This document shows, in pieces, positions 33,229 to 42,414 of a stretch of DNA of 64,000 nucleotides; the stretch's first letter is position 1, and every line of letters begins with the position of its first letter. The stretch is taken from contig CACYHQ010000004.1 of assembly GCA_902774245.1 (NCBI GenBank), positions 62,001-126,000 of the forward strand. The letters run 5' to 3'. Source of the stretch: an uncultured bacterium. Lineage in GTDB: Bacteria > Verrucomicrobiota > Lentisphaeria > Victivallales > UBA1829. Made by a program: the position numbers and the translations under genes. The notes under the pieces are model-generated. The model did no database searches. It saw only the letters and a list, made by a program, of their open reading frames with translations, and was not told where the DNA came from.

Positions 33229-33244
33229 TGGCACGGGATATGCT
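33229..33244 (+). promoter_or_regulatory. Sigma-54 (RpoN) promoter for glnB-amt
   Basis: TGGCACG followed by ATGCT, with the invariant GG (33230-33231) and GC (33242-33243) exactly 10 bases apart. Compared with the consensus TGGCACG-N4-TTGCW there is one mismatch (A for T). It lies about 47 bases before the glnB ATG, where nitrogen-controlled sigma-54 promoters normally lie. Confidence 0.75.
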
Positions 33245-33289
33245 TATTCTTCCGGCGTAACCTCAAAATCCTTTCAGGAGAAACACAAC

Positions 33290-33631
33290 ATGAAACTCAT
33301 CATCGCGTACATTCAGCCCGACCGGCTGAATCCCGTCAAGCAGGCGCTTTACGCCCGCAGCATCTTCAAAATCTCCGTCACGAACGCGCTGGGCTGCGGC
33401 CAGCAGCGCGGATACGTCCACATGTGGCGCGGCGCGCTTCAGGAAGTCAACCTGCTGAAGAAGGTCCGCCTCGCGATCGCAGTCAACGACGAATACGTCG
33501 AGACGACCATCGAAGGCATCTGCGAAGGCGCGCGCACCGGACACATCGGCGACGGCAAGATCTTCGTGCTCCCCATGGACGAATGCATCCGCATCCGCAC
33601 GGGCGAACGCGGCAACGAGGCAATCGGATAA
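33290..33631 (+). CDS. glnB: PII nitrogen regulatory protein (GlnB/GlnK family) lacking Tyr51
   Basis: A 113-residue PII trimer subunit. Family features: Gln39 in GCGQQRG (2-oxoglutarate/ATP site), Arg47 in the T-loop, [14 protein letters not shown] and the C-terminal IRIRTGERG. In the T-loop [16 protein letters not shown], position 46 is Trp instead of Tyr and position 51 is Gln instead of the uridylylated Tyr. The retained Arg47 is the residue that plugs the Amt pore in GlnK-AmtB. It should therefore bind the adjacent Amt in response to nucleotides and 2-oxoglutarate but not be controlled by GlnD uridylylation. CAGGAG precedes the ATG at 33290; the sigma-54 promoter lies just upstream. A frame starting at 33224 overlaps the promoter and is rejected. 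Confidence 0.93.
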   Translation: MKLIIAYIQPDRLNPVKQALYARSIFKISVTNALGCGQQRGYVHMWRGALQEVNLLKKVRLAIAVNDEYVETTIEGICEGARTGHIGDGKIFVLPMDECIRIRTGERGNEAIG

Positions 33632-33660
33632 CCCCGCAACATCGGAAAGGAATTCAATTT

Positions 33661-35031
33661 ATGAATAAGATGATGACAGCGGCTCTGATGAGCCTCGTTT
33701 TCGTTGGCATGTGCGCCGGAGCCGAAGAAGCGGCGGAAGCAGTCGCCGAAGTCACGGCGGTAACCGAAACGGTCCAGGAGGCCGCGGCGCCCTCGACCGC
33801 CGATTATGCGATGTTCGCGGTCAACAATCTGTGGGTCATGGCGGGCGGCATGCTGGTCTTCCTGATGCACCTCGGATTCGCGTGCGTGGAGTCCGGTCTG
33901 GCCCGCGCGAAAAACTGCAACAACATCCTCTTCAAGAACACCATGACCCCGGCGATCGGGTTCCTATCCTACGCCGTGTGCGGATTCGCTCTGATGTACC
34001 CCGGCGTACACTGGATCTGGAACAACTGGTTCGGGTTCGCCGGATTCGGCCTGCACCTGCCCGCGGGTGATCCGATCGCGTACCATAACGGCGAGTTCAC
34101 ATACTGGACGGACTTCTTCTTCCAGGGGATGTTCGCCGCGACGGCCGCCACGATCGTGTCCGGCGCGGTCGCCGAACGCGTGAAGCTGAGCAGCTACCTG
34201 ATCTTCACGGCGGTCTACGTGTCGGTCGTGTACCCAATCGTCGGTTCGTGGGGCTGGGGCGGCGGCTGGCTCGACGCCATGCACTTCCACGATTTCGCCG
34301 GGTCCACCTTCGTGCACAGCGTCGGCGGCTGGGCTGCCCTCTCCGGCGTGATCCTGCTCGGACCGCGCATCGGCAAGTACGTCGACGGCAAAGTGATGCC
34401 CATCATGGGCCACAACATGCCGCTCGTGACCATCGGCGTCTTCCTGCTCTGGCTCGGCTGGTTCGGGTTCAACGGCGCGTCCGCCCTCAACGCGGAGCCG
34501 CAGAAGGTCAGTCTCGTGCTCGTGAACACCATGATCGCGGCCAGCGCGGCGGTCGTATCCAGCATGCTGACGAGCAAGATCATGCTCCACCACCCCGACC
34601 TCTCCATGACCATGAACGGCTGTCTCGCCGGTCTGGTCGGCATCACGGCCGGCGCGGACTGCGTGAGCGTGGGCTCGGCGGTCATCATCGGCCTCATCGC
34701 AGGCGTCATCGTGGTCCCGGCGGTCGTCATGTTCGACCGGCTCCACCTCGACGACCCGGTCGGCGCGCTCTCCGTCCACCTGGTAAACGGCGTCTGGGGC
34801 ACGCTCGCGGTCGGCATCTTCTCCGTCGTGCCGGAATACACGTTCAAGGTGCAGCTCCTCGGCGCAGCCGTCGTCGGCGTCGTGTCCTTCGTGTCCTCCT
34901 TTGCGATCTTCTTCGCGCTGAAGAAAATCACCGGCATCCGCGTCAGCGAGGAGGAAGAACTCCGCGGCCTCGACCTCTGCGAACACGGCGGCGAAGCCTA
35001 TCCCGGATTCCAGTTCTTCGTCAATATGTGA
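33661..35031 (+). CDS. amt: Amt ammonium transporter
   Basis: A 456-residue channel protein. A cleavable signal-like segment (1-20) and an acidic, Ala-rich stretch (21-45) precede eleven hydrophobic helices starting near residue 55. Family motifs include FACVESGLARAKNCNNILFKN, FAATAATIVSGAVAER, the twin-His helices with GSTFVHSVGG and DDPVGALSVHLVNGVWGTLAVG, and the cytosolic C-terminal KKITGIRVSEEEELRGLDLCEHGGEAYP. It moves ammonium/ammonia across the inner membrane and is blocked by PII proteins. GGAAAGGA precedes the ATG, 30 bases after glnB. Transcription ends at the terminator at 35062-35097. Confidence 0.96.
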   Translation: MNKMMTAALMSLVFVGMCAGAEEAAEAVAEVTAVTETVQEAAAPSTADYAMFAVNNLWVMAGGMLVFLMHLGFACVESGLARAKNCNNILFKNTMTPAIGFLSYAVCGFALMYPGVHWIWNNWFGFAGFGLHLPAGDPIAYHNGEFTYWTDFFFQGMFAATAATIVSGAVAERVKLSSYLIFTAVYVSVVYPIVGSWGWGGGWLDAMHFHDFAGSTFVHSVGGWAALSGVILLGPRIGKYVDGKVMPIMGHNMPLVTIGVFLLWLGWFGFNGASALNAEPQKVSLVLVNTMIAASAAVVSSMLTSKIMLHHPDLSMTMNGCLAGLVGITAGADCVSVGSAVIIGLIAGVIVVPAVVMFDRLHLDDPVGALSVHLVNGVWGTLAVGIFSVVPEYTFKVQLLGAAVVGVVSFVSSFAIFFALKKITGIRVSEEEELRGLDLCEHGGEAYPGFQFFVNM

Positions 35032-35061
35032 TCGCAAGCGAATATATATACAACATTCCCT

Positions 35062-35097
35062 GCCCCGGTCCGTTCAACATACGGTCCGGGGCTTTTT
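35062..35097 (+). terminator. Rho-independent terminator of glnB-amt
   Basis: GCCCCGGTCCG (35062-35072) pairs with CGGTCCGGGGC (35082-35092) with one T-T mismatch and is followed by TTTTT. Confidence 0.85.
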
Positions 35098-35128
35098 GTC
35101 AGGAAACGTAAATCGACCAATGAGCTAT

Positions 35129-36055
35129 TTACTCGGCTTTCTGATAGACGCGAACATAGTCGACGTACATGTAAACGGGGAACGGCACTTTGGTCACGTC
35201 GCCGCCGCTGTCGCCGCCGAGCGCGAGGTTCACCAGCAGGTAATGTGGCTGATGAAACGGATTCGCAACGGAACGGAACCGGGCGTTTTTGACCTCGGCG
35301 ATGGAGGAATCGTTCACGGCGTGCCCGTCGACTGAAAGTACGATGCGTTTTTCATCCCAGTCCATCGCGTACACGTGGAACTCGTCGGCCCAGCCGGGGT
35401 TATCGCGCGTGAACCGCCTCAACGGCGTGCGGACAGTGTTCCATTCCGGCGACCACTGGCCGCCTGCCGCGGACCAGCAGAAATTCGCGAGAACGGTCTC
35501 CTTATAATACTCGAAGATGTCGATCTCGCCGCAGGACGGCCAGCTTTCGGACACGCCGAGCGTCCAGAACGCGGGCCAGGAGCCCTCCATGAGGGGCGCC
35601 TTGATGCGCGCTTCGATGCGTCCGAATTGGAACGAATGCAATCCCTTCGTGATGAGGCAGGCGGAGGTGTATTCGATTGGGCGGTTGTCCCCGCCGAACC
35701 CGAACCAGCGGCCATTTCCACGCGGATTCGGCAGCGGCTGTTCGTGATGTTCGCCCGTGATGACCAGGCATCCGTCGCGCACCTCGGCGCTCTCCGGACG
35801 GTACCATTGCGCCTCATGGTTCCGCACATATCCGGTCTCATAGGTCCAATTCGCCGGATCGGGCCGACCGTCCACGTTGAACTCGTCGGACCAGACCAGT
35901 TTCATCCCGGCGGGCGGATTCGGCGCGAAGGGATCGGCGGCGGGCGCGGAAACGGATTCCGAGGACTCCGCGTTCTGCGTCGACTGGGCGGGACCGCAGG
36001 CGGCGAACGCGCAGGCGAGGAGAACCGGAAGGGACAGAAGGGACAGGGCTTTCAT
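35129..36055 (-). CDS. GH16 beta-glucanase/laminarinase-type lipoprotein
   Basis: A 308-residue glycoside hydrolase. The ATG at 36055 has GGAGG 7 bases upstream (a second ATG one codon earlier is also possible). A lipobox FAAC places the lipidated Cys at 20, followed by a Ser/Ala/Pro linker. The GH16 jelly roll starts at KLVWSDEFNVDG; the catalytic E-x-D-x-x-E is Glu177-Asp179-Glu182 in GEIDIFE, with the typical substrate region GSWPAFWTLG before it. The family cuts beta-1,3 and mixed beta-1,3/1,4 glucans, agar or carrageenan; this sequence looks most like a beta-1,3-glucanase. It lies downstream of rho but past the rho terminator. Confidence 0.9.
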   Translation of the reverse strand: MKALSLLSLPVLLACAFAACGPAQSTQNAESSESVSAPAADPFAPNPPAGMKLVWSDEFNVDGRPDPANWTYETGYVRNHEAQWYRPESAEVRDGCLVITGEHHEQPLPNPRGNGRWFGFGGDNRPIEYTSACLITKGLHSFQFGRIEARIKAPLMEGSWPAFWTLGVSESWPSCGEIDIFEYYKETVLANFCWSAAGGQWSPEWNTVRTPLRRFTRDNPGWADEFHVYAMDWDEKRIVLSVDGHAVNDSSIAEVKNARFRSVANPFHQPHYLLVNLALGGDSGGDVTKVPFPVYMYVDYVRVYQKAE

Positions 36056-36113
36056 CATCAGACCTCCTGAGCTGGAGTTGCGTCCGGGAGCGGACAGTGG
36101 AAACATTCGAGGG

Positions 36114-36153
36114 AAAAACCGCCGCCGCATGAAAGGAAGCACGCGGACGGCGG
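36114..36153 (-). terminator. Rho-independent terminator of rho
   Basis: On the minus strand CCGCCGTCCGC (36153-36143) pairs with GCGGCGGCGG (36128-36119) with one bulged T, followed by TTTTT (36118-36114). Confidence 0.8.
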
Positions 36154-36171
36154 AGTTGTTTTACAGCTACC

Positions 36172-38487
36172 TCAATTCGAGGCGGGCATGGACATCAGGA
36201 ATTCGGCATTCGTCGAGACCTTTTTGAGCTTGGAGATCAGGACTTCCATGGCTTCGACGGGTGGTACACCGGTCATGGCCTTGCGGAGCGTCCAGACGCG
36301 CGGAAGTTCGTCGCGGTGAAGCAGGAGCTCTTCCTTGCGCGTGCCGCTGGCTTCGATGTTGATTGCGGGATAGACGCGTTTGTCGACGAGACGGCGGTCG
36401 AGATGCAACTCCATGTTGCCGGTGCCTTTAAACTCCTCGAAGATGACCTCGTCCATCTTGCTGCCGGTGTCGATCAGCGCGGTGGCGATGATGGTCAGGC
36501 TGCCGTAGTCCTCGATGTTGCGCGCCGCGCCGAAGAAGCGTTTCGGCTTGTGCAGGGCGTTGGCGTCGACGCCGCCGGTCAGGATCTTGCCGCTGTGGGG
36601 CTGGAGCGTGTTGTAGGCGCGGGCGAGACGCGTGATGGAGTCGAGCAGAATCACGACGTCCTTCCGGGATTCCACCAGGCGTTTGGCCTTCTCGATGACC
36701 ATTTCGGCGATCTGCACATGGCGTTCCGGCGGCTCATCGAATGTCGAGCTCACGACTTCCGCGTTCGAGCTCACGCTCATCTTCATGTCGGTGACTTCCT
36801 CGGGGCGTTCGTCGATCAGGAGGATGATCAGGATGACCTCGGGGTTGTTCTTGATGATCGAGTTCGCCATCTTCTGCAGGAGCACGGTTTTGCCGGTACG
36901 CGGCGGCGCGACGATGAGGCCGCGCTGGCCGAGTCCGATCGGCGTCACCAGGTCGACCACGCGTCCGCAGAGTTCGTCCGGGGTGGTCTCGAGGAAAAGA
37001 CGGCGGGTCGGGAAATACGGCTTCAGTTCGTTGAACGGAATGATGTCGCGCTTGCACTCGGGCGACTGGTGGTTGATGCTCGTCACGCGGAACATCGCAA
37101 AGAAGCGTTCCTTCTCGCGCGGCTGACGGATTTCGCCCTCGATGAAGTCGCCCGTACGGACGGCATAACGGCGGACCTGGTTCGGGCTGAGGTAGATATC
37201 CTCGGAGGACGGCAGGTAGCTGTAGTACGGGGAACGCAGGAAACCGAAGCCGTCGGGCATGACCTCCAGGAAGCCGCTGCCGACGAGGATGCACCGGTCG
37301 CTGTTGGCACGGATGATCTCGAAGACGAGCTCGGATTTCGTGAGGACGCCGACGCCCTCAATGCCCATGTCGCGCGCCATCTGGCTGAGCTCGGTGATAT
37401 TCTTCTGCTGAAGCTCGGAAATGTTCAGGGTCTGCGGCGGGATCGGTTCGCCGTTTTCGTCGTATTCGATGCGCGGGCCGTTGTTGTAGTTCTGCTGCGT
37501 CATCTTCATAAGACGGCGGATTTCGGCATAGGTCGGATCGTCGCCGCCCTGACGGATGCTGTTGTAGCCGCCGTTGCCGCCGCCCTGGAACCGGCGCTTC
37601 TGGTTCTGCTGGTTCTGGTTGTTCTGCTGCTTGTTGAACTGGCGATTGTTCTGCTGATTGTTGTTATTGAACTGGCGGTTGTTCTGTTGATTGTTGTTAT
37701 TGAACTGGCGCTGATGCTTGTTATTGCGTTGCTGATTCTGATTGTTCTGCTGATTCTGGCCGTGGTTGCGCTGCTGGTTGCCGCCCTGCTGCGGACCGTT
37801 GTTCTGGCCCTGCTGCATGGCCGGACGCGCGGCGGGTTCGCCCTGCGCGGTCTCGGCGGATTCGCCCGGCTGACGCGGTTCGGCGGGGGCCTGTTCGCCG
37901 AGGCTTCGGGTCTCCATGTTGTCGTCGTCCGGGAAATCCGGCATAGAGGCTTCGCTGCGCGGCATGCGGGCGGGGGCTTTCGGAGCCGGGGGAACATAGA
38001 CGATGCTGTCGTCGTCGGGCGGGAGGTCGACGGATGCGCCGCCGGATTCGTTCATGCCTGCGACCACGATCTCGTTCGGACGTATTCCGCCGGGGAATTC
38101 CTGTTCCTGCGGATCGCCGTCGAAATCGCCGTCGTCGTCGAGGTTGAATTTATAGGTGCGGACGGCTTTCAGGCCCTTGCGGGAACTCGGCGTGAAGGAG
38201 TCGACATGCTGGACGGAGGCAGGGTCGTAGTCGCCGTCGTCGCCGAAATCCGAATCGGATGAATTGTTGCCGGATGCGGCGGGCTTTTCTTCCGCGGGTT
38301 CCAGCGGCAGATCGGGCGCGGTATCCATGGCGGCATTGTCGTCGGAACGTTTTTTCGGCGGACGGCCGCGGCGTTTTTTCACGGGTGCTTCGGCCTCCGC
38401 TTCGATAGCCGGAGCTGACTGCTCCGGCATTTCATTCGGTGCGGAATTTTGATTTTCGGACTGCATTGCTTCCAGTTCGTCAGACAT
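36172..38487 (-). CDS. rho: Transcription termination factor Rho with long N/Q-rich N-terminal region
   Basis: A 771-residue Rho; the core is about 420 residues, the rest an N-terminal extension. The extension has an AT-hook-like basic [10 protein letters not shown] (about 36-45), acidic and Pro-rich segments, and an Asn/Gln-rich low-complexity block (about 222-305) that includes two copies of [11 protein letters not shown]. Then come the Rho N-terminal domain ([23 protein letters not shown]), the RNA-binding cold-shock fold ([30 protein letters not shown]), the Walker [22 protein letters not shown] and the secondary RNA site [10 protein letters not shown]. It ends transcripts by translocating along RNA. 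AAAGGA precedes the ATG at 38487. coaE lies upstream on the same strand. Confidence 0.95.
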   Translation of the reverse strand: MSDELEAMQSENQNSAPNEMPEQSAPAIEAEAEAPVKKRRGRPPKKRSDDNAAMDTAPDLPLEPAEEKPAASGNNSSDSDFGDDGDYDPASVQHVDSFTPSSRKGLKAVRTYKFNLDDDGDFDGDPQEQEFPGGIRPNEIVVAGMNESGGASVDLPPDDDSIVYVPPAPKAPARMPRSEASMPDFPDDDNMETRSLGEQAPAEPRQPGESAETAQGEPAARPAMQQGQNNGPQQGGNQQRNHGQNQQNNQNQQRNNKHQRQFNNNNQQNNRQFNNNNQQNNRQFNKQQNNQNQQNQKRRFQGGGNGGYNSIRQGGDDPTYAEIRRLMKMTQQNYNNGPRIEYDENGEPIPPQTLNISELQQKNITELSQMARDMGIEGVGVLTKSELVFEIIRANSDRCILVGSGFLEVMPDGFGFLRSPYYSYLPSSEDIYLSPNQVRRYAVRTGDFIEGEIRQPREKERFFAMFRVTSINHQSPECKRDIIPFNELKPYFPTRRLFLETTPDELCGRVVDLVTPIGLGQRGLIVAPPRTGKTVLLQKMANSIIKNNPEVILIILLIDERPEEVTDMKMSVSSNAEVVSSTFDEPPERHVQIAEMVIEKAKRLVESRKDVVILLDSITRLARAYNTLQPHSGKILTGGVDANALHKPKRFFGAARNIEDYGSLTIIATALIDTGSKMDEVIFEEFKGTGNMELHLDRRLVDKRVYPAINIEASGTRKEELLLHRDELPRVWTLRKAMTGVPPVEAMEVLISKLKKVSTNAEFLMSMPASN

Positions 38488-38550
38488 CATTTGTTCCTTT
38501 CGGATATGGTTATTTTGAATTTGAATGATAAGATAGTACAAGAAAAGAGA

Positions 38551-39234
38551 TTATGACCGGATTGATTTCAAGTGCTCGACCAGATCGAAACACTGTGTTC
38601 GCAAATGATTCAGGCCGCCGTTGTTAATGAGGCCGAAATCTGCGCGGGCAAGTTTCGCATCGGCGGACATCTGCACGTCCAGACGCGATTCCGCATCTTC
38701 GCGCGTCAGCCCGTTGCGCTCCATCAGACGTTCAATCTGCATCTCACGCGGCATCCACACCGCGATCGTGTACAAGTATTTCGTTTCCCAGCCGATCTCA
38801 AAAAGCAGCGGGACCTCGACCATGACCAACTCTGTTTCCCTGACGGCATCCTGTTCCATAAGCTCGTGAAGACGCTGTTCCACCGCCGGATGAACCAGGG
38901 CGTTCAGCGAAGCAAAAGCCGCCGCGCGGTCCGATTCGGCGAAAAGCCGTTTCGACAGCGCCGCCCGGTTGATGCGGGAATCCGGGGTCACGACGTCGTC
39001 GCCCCAGTTTTTCCGCATTCCGGCAAGCAGGTCCGGCGTGGGATGTTCATAAAGATCGTGGCAGATCGCATCGGTGTCATAGACATGGGAGAATCCGGCT
39101 TCCAGCAGGAAATGGCCCGCCGTCGTTTTTCCGCATGCGATTCCGCCGGTCAGAGCAAGAGGTTTCAACTCTTCCGTCTCCGTGCGGGTTCTTTTCGGGT
39201 TGTGATTCCGGAATGCGTTTCTTGTGCCGTCCAT
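38551..39234 (-). CDS. coaE: CoaE, dephospho-CoA kinase
   Basis: The last enzyme of coenzyme A synthesis. The P-loop GGIACGKTT, the substrate motif YDTDAICHDLYE (DTD type) and VEVPLLFEIGWE are canonical. The start is uncertain. From the ATG at 39234 the protein is 227 residues with a 22-residue extension. A TTG at 39168 with GGAG nine bases upstream would give KPLALTGG right at the N-terminus, as in other CoaE proteins, and may be the real start. It precedes rho by 63 bases on the same strand, an association seen in several bacterial groups. A long leader (about 130 bases) separates it from its promoter. Confidence 0.9.
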   Translation of the reverse strand: MDGTRNAFRNHNPKRTRTETEELKPLALTGGIACGKTTAGHFLLEAGFSHVYDTDAICHDLYEHPTPDLLAGMRKNWGDDVVTPDSRINRAALSKRLFAESDRAAAFASLNALVHPAVEQRLHELMEQDAVRETELVMVEVPLLFEIGWETKYLYTIAVWMPREMQIERLMERNGLTREDAESRLDVQMSADAKLARADFGLINNGGLNHLRTQCFDLVEHLKSIRS

Positions 39235-39373
39235 GGCAAACATATTCCGGGGATCCGGCATTCCGTCCGAACATGATACAGGCGGATGGTGCCTGCCGGA
39301 CGGGGGAATTTTATGACCTGCGGTCCGGATAAACAACAGAGTTCCGGCAAGGTCATAAGAAAGGGAATGAGTT

Positions 39374-39402
39374 AATGTAGCACGCCCTGTTCATTTTTTC
39401 AA
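39374..39402 (-). promoter_or_regulatory. Promoter for coaE-rho
   Basis: On the minus strand TTGAAA (39402-39397), a 17-nt spacer and TACATT (39379-39374). The 500-base divergent gap 39235-39734 otherwise holds leader sequence; I see no RNA gene in it. Confidence 0.5.
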
Positions 39403-39537
39403 GCGGAATTCGGGAAAAATGTGGAAAAAACGCCTGAATCCGCGTTCCATCCAGGCTAATGGTCGCGTCGAAAAAACGTCTCCCGGTGCGGTCCGCGTCT
39501 TTTTTGGTGGCACTCCGGAAAAATCGGCGATTCGCGG

Positions 39538-39566
39538 TTGATAAATCCCCGATTCACGATTATATT
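39538..39566 (+). promoter_or_regulatory. Promoter for the DUF1846-proB-miaB-yfcE operon
   Basis: TTGATA (39538-39543), a 17-nt spacer and TATATT (39561-39566), leaving a leader of about 160 bases before the DUF1846 ATG. Confidence 0.6.
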
Positions 39567-39734
39567 ATTATGATAAAAAATCTTTGAAAACAGATGCGCG
39601 GCTTCCCCGTTTTTTCTTCCTCTGCCCCGTTGACGGACATCCTCTCCACGAACCGGATTGTGTGCCGTGAGAAGGGCTCCCGGACGAACTCAAAAAGCAT
39701 CGGATGCCGCGCAGGTAAAACACGGGAAACGACG

Positions 39735-41249
39735 ATGAACGAGATCGGTTTTGACAACACACGCTATCTGGAGGAACAGTCCGCCGAGATTCTGCGCCGC
39801 GCCGAGCGGTTCCAGAACAAGCTTTACATCGAATTCGGGGGCAAGCTCGCCTACGACTACCATGCCGCGCGCATCCTGCCCGGCTTCGACCCGAACGTCA
39901 AGCTCAAACTGCTCCAGCGCCTGAAGGACAAGATCGACGTCGTGATCTGCATCTATGCGGGCGACATCGAACGCAAGAAGATCCGCGCCGACTTCGGCAT
40001 CGCCTACGACGCCGACACGCTCCGCATTATCGACAACCTCCGTTCGCTCGGCATCAGCGTGAAAGCCGTCGTCGTGACCCGCTACGAAGACCACCCGGCG
40101 GTCAACAACTTCATCACCAAGCTCGAACGCCGCAGCGTCGCCGTCTACAAACATAAGACCATCAAGGGCTATCCCGCCGACGTCGACCTCATCGTGAGCG
40201 ATTCCGGCTACGGCGCGAACCCGTACATCGAGACCGACCGGCCGATCGTCATCGTGACCGGACCCGGCCCCAGCAGCGGCAAGATGGCGACCTGCCTTTC
40301 CCAGGTCTACCACGAACACAAACGCGGCGTCGCCGCCGGTTACGCCAAGTTCGAGACGTTCCCCGTCTGGAACCTCCCGCTGAACCACCCGGTCAACATC
40401 GCCTACGAGGCCGCCACCGCCGACATCGGCGACGTGAACATGGTCGACTCGTTCCACCTGGACGCCTACGGCACGACCGCGGTCAACTACAACCGCGATA
40501 TCGAGATATTCCCCGTCGTCCGCCGCATCATGGAACGTATCATGGGCAAAGGCAACGTCTACAAGTCCCCGACCGACATGGGCGTGAACCGCGTCGGATT
40601 CGCGATCTCGGACGACGCCGTCGTGCGCGAGGCATCCAAACAGGAGATTATCCGTCGCTGGTTCCGCTACAGCTCGGAATACGCCGTCGGCGCCACCGAC
40701 ATCCGCACCGTCCAGCGCGTGCAGATCCTCATGGACAACCTCGGCATCAAGGGAGAGGACCGTCCCGTGGTCATCCCCGCCCGCGAGACCGCCGCGCAGG
40801 CCGCGCAGATCCCCGGCCACGGCAACGACGGTTTCTTCTGCGGCGCCGCGCTCCAGCTCCCGGACGGACGCATGATCACCGGCAAGAACTCCCCGCTGCT
40901 CCACGCCGCGGCCGCATGTGTGCTGAAGGCGCTGAAGGCGCTCGCCAATCTCCCGCACGAACTCGACCTGCTCTCCCCGGACGTGATCGACTCCGTGGCG
41001 CACCTCAAGAAAACGCTGAAGAACCCGCGCGTCAGCCTCGACCTCGAGGAGACACTGATCGCGCTCGCCGTCAGCACCACCGCCAATCCCGCCGCGAAGC
41101 TCGCGCTCAACCATCTCTCCCAGCTCAACGGCTGCGAAATGCACCTCTCCCACCTCCCTGCGCAGGGCGACGCTGCCGGTCTCCGCAAGCTCGGCGTCAA
41201 CCTCACCAGCGACCCAAAATTCGCCAGCCGCGACCTCTTTGTGGAATGA
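39735..41249 (+). CDS. DUF1846 family protein
   Basis: A 504-residue protein of the DUF1846 family (about 500 residues, widespread in Firmicutes and some anaerobes). It begins with the family-like GFDNTRYLEEQSAEILRR and has FGGKLAYDYHAARILPGF, and a phosphate-loop-like VTGPGPSSGKMATCLSQVYHE (about 172-192). Structural-genomics models have a Rossmann-like fold; the biochemical role is not established. The ATG at 39735 with GGAAA upstream replaces a longer frame that has no ribosome site. proB follows after 6 bases, so the two are co-transcribed. A role in nucleotide- or phosphate-dependent metabolism is plausible from the P-loop but unproven. Confidence 0.88.
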   Translation: MNEIGFDNTRYLEEQSAEILRRAERFQNKLYIEFGGKLAYDYHAARILPGFDPNVKLKLLQRLKDKIDVVICIYAGDIERKKIRADFGIAYDADTLRIIDNLRSLGISVKAVVVTRYEDHPAVNNFITKLERRSVAVYKHKTIKGYPADVDLIVSDSGYGANPYIETDRPIVIVTGPGPSSGKMATCLSQVYHEHKRGVAAGYAKFETFPVWNLPLNHPVNIAYEAATADIGDVNMVDSFHLDAYGTTAVNYNRDIEIFPVVRRIMERIMGKGNVYKSPTDMGVNRVGFAISDDAVVREASKQEIIRRWFRYSSEYAVGATDIRTVQRVQILMDNLGIKGEDRPVVIPARETAAQAAQIPGHGNDGFFCGAALQLPDGRMITGKNSPLLHAAAACVLKALKALANLPHELDLLSPDVIDSVAHLKKTLKNPRVSLDLEETLIALAVSTTANPAAKLALNHLSQLNGCEMHLSHLPAQGDAAGLRKLGVNLTSDPKFASRDLFVE

Positions 41250-41255
41250 TCCGCC

Positions 41256-42386
41256 ATGACTGATCCCGTCCAGGCCAGAAAACAAGTTCTGAAATCCTGC
41301 CGCCGCGTCGTCCTGAAAGTCGGGACGCGACTCCTCGCCGACCGGAACGCCATCGCGCGCCTGGTCACCCAAATCCACGCCCTCCGCGAATCCGGCCGCC
41401 AGGTCATCCTGGTCTCCTCCGGCGCAGTCGGCATGGGCATGCGCGCCGCCGGGCTCAAACGCCGTCCGCGCCACCTCTCCGAGGTCCAGGCGCTCGCCGC
41501 CATGGGCCAGGCCACGCTCATGGCGATGTACGAGGCGGAATGCCGCAAATACGACTTCCGCGCCGCCCAGCTGCTCCTTACGGCGGACGATCTGCGTTCC
41601 CGCGAACGACACCTCAACGCCGTCAACTGCATCGAGGCGCTGCTTGCCCACGACGTGCTTCCGATCATCAACGAAAACGACCCGGTATCCGTCAGCGAGC
41701 TCAAATTCGGCGACAACGACACGCTCGCCGCGCTCCTCGGCTCCATGATCCGCGCCGACCTCACGATCATTCTCACCACCGTCGACGGCCTCCTCGACAA
41801 GAACCCCGACGGCACGCTCGGCGACCGCATCTCCGTCGTGCACGGCGTGACCGACCAACTGAAGGAGATCGCGTCCGGCACCGACGACGCCGCGTTCTCC
41901 ATCGGCGGCATGGCATCCAAGCTGAAGGCCGCCGAAGTGCTGAACAGCGCCGGCGAAGCGCTCTGGATCGCCTCCGGCGAAGACGCCGACATCATCGCGC
42001 GCATCTTCGCCGCCGAGGACGTCGGAACCGTCTTCCTCCCGCAGGACGGCATGCACAAAATGGGCTCCCGCAAACGCTGGCTCGCCTCCTTCTCGCGTCC
42101 CGCGGGCGTCATCTCCATCGACGACGGCGCCGCGAACGCCCTGGTCAAAAAGGGCTCCAGCCTGCTCCCCTCCGGCGTGGTCTCCATCACAGGCGCGTTC
42201 AAACGCGGCGACGTGGTGAAGATCGTCAAAGCCTCCTCCGGCGCAGTCCTCGCGAAAGGCATCACCAATTTCTCCTCGGACGAGGCCGCGCGAATCGCGC
42301 ATCACAAATCCGGCGACCTGACCTCCATCCTCGGCTGCGACGCCGAAGACGAGCTGGTCCACCGCAACAACCTCGTCCTGCTCTGA
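41256..42386 (+). CDS. proB: ProB, glutamate 5-kinase with PUA domain
   Basis: A 376-residue amino-acid kinase plus C-terminal PUA domain, the first enzyme of proline synthesis. The kinase part has VVLKVGTRLL, VSSGAVGMGM, the INENDPVSVSELKFGDNDTL region (in segments around 138-158) and GGMASKLKAA. The PUA domain begins near residue 280 with GVISIDDGAANAL and SSLLPSGVVSITGAFKRGDVV. It uses ATP to phosphorylate glutamate. ProA is not in the window. It sits between DUF1846 and miaB in one operon. Confidence 0.95.
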   Translation: MTDPVQARKQVLKSCRRVVLKVGTRLLADRNAIARLVTQIHALRESGRQVILVSSGAVGMGMRAAGLKRRPRHLSEVQALAAMGQATLMAMYEAECRKYDFRAAQLLLTADDLRSRERHLNAVNCIEALLAHDVLPIINENDPVSVSELKFGDNDTLAALLGSMIRADLTIILTTVDGLLDKNPDGTLGDRISVVHGVTDQLKEIASGTDDAAFSIGGMASKLKAAEVLNSAGEALWIASGEDADIIARIFAAEDVGTVFLPQDGMHKMGSRKRWLASFSRPAGVISIDDGAANALVKKGSSLLPSGVVSITGAFKRGDVVKIVKASSGAVLAKGITNFSSDEAARIAHHKSGDLTSILGCDAEDELVHRNNLVLL

Positions 42387-42414
42387 TCTTCCCCCTGCCC
42401 AGCTCGGTTACACC

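Noticed and set aside
37600..37760. Short direct repeats that could suggest a CRISPR array
   Set aside because: They are in-frame codons for the N/Q-rich region of rho; there are no unique spacers.
39690..42362. An 890-codon minus-strand frame opposite DUF1846 and proB
   Set aside because: It spans two genes with clear families on the plus strand; its own translation shows only shadow composition.
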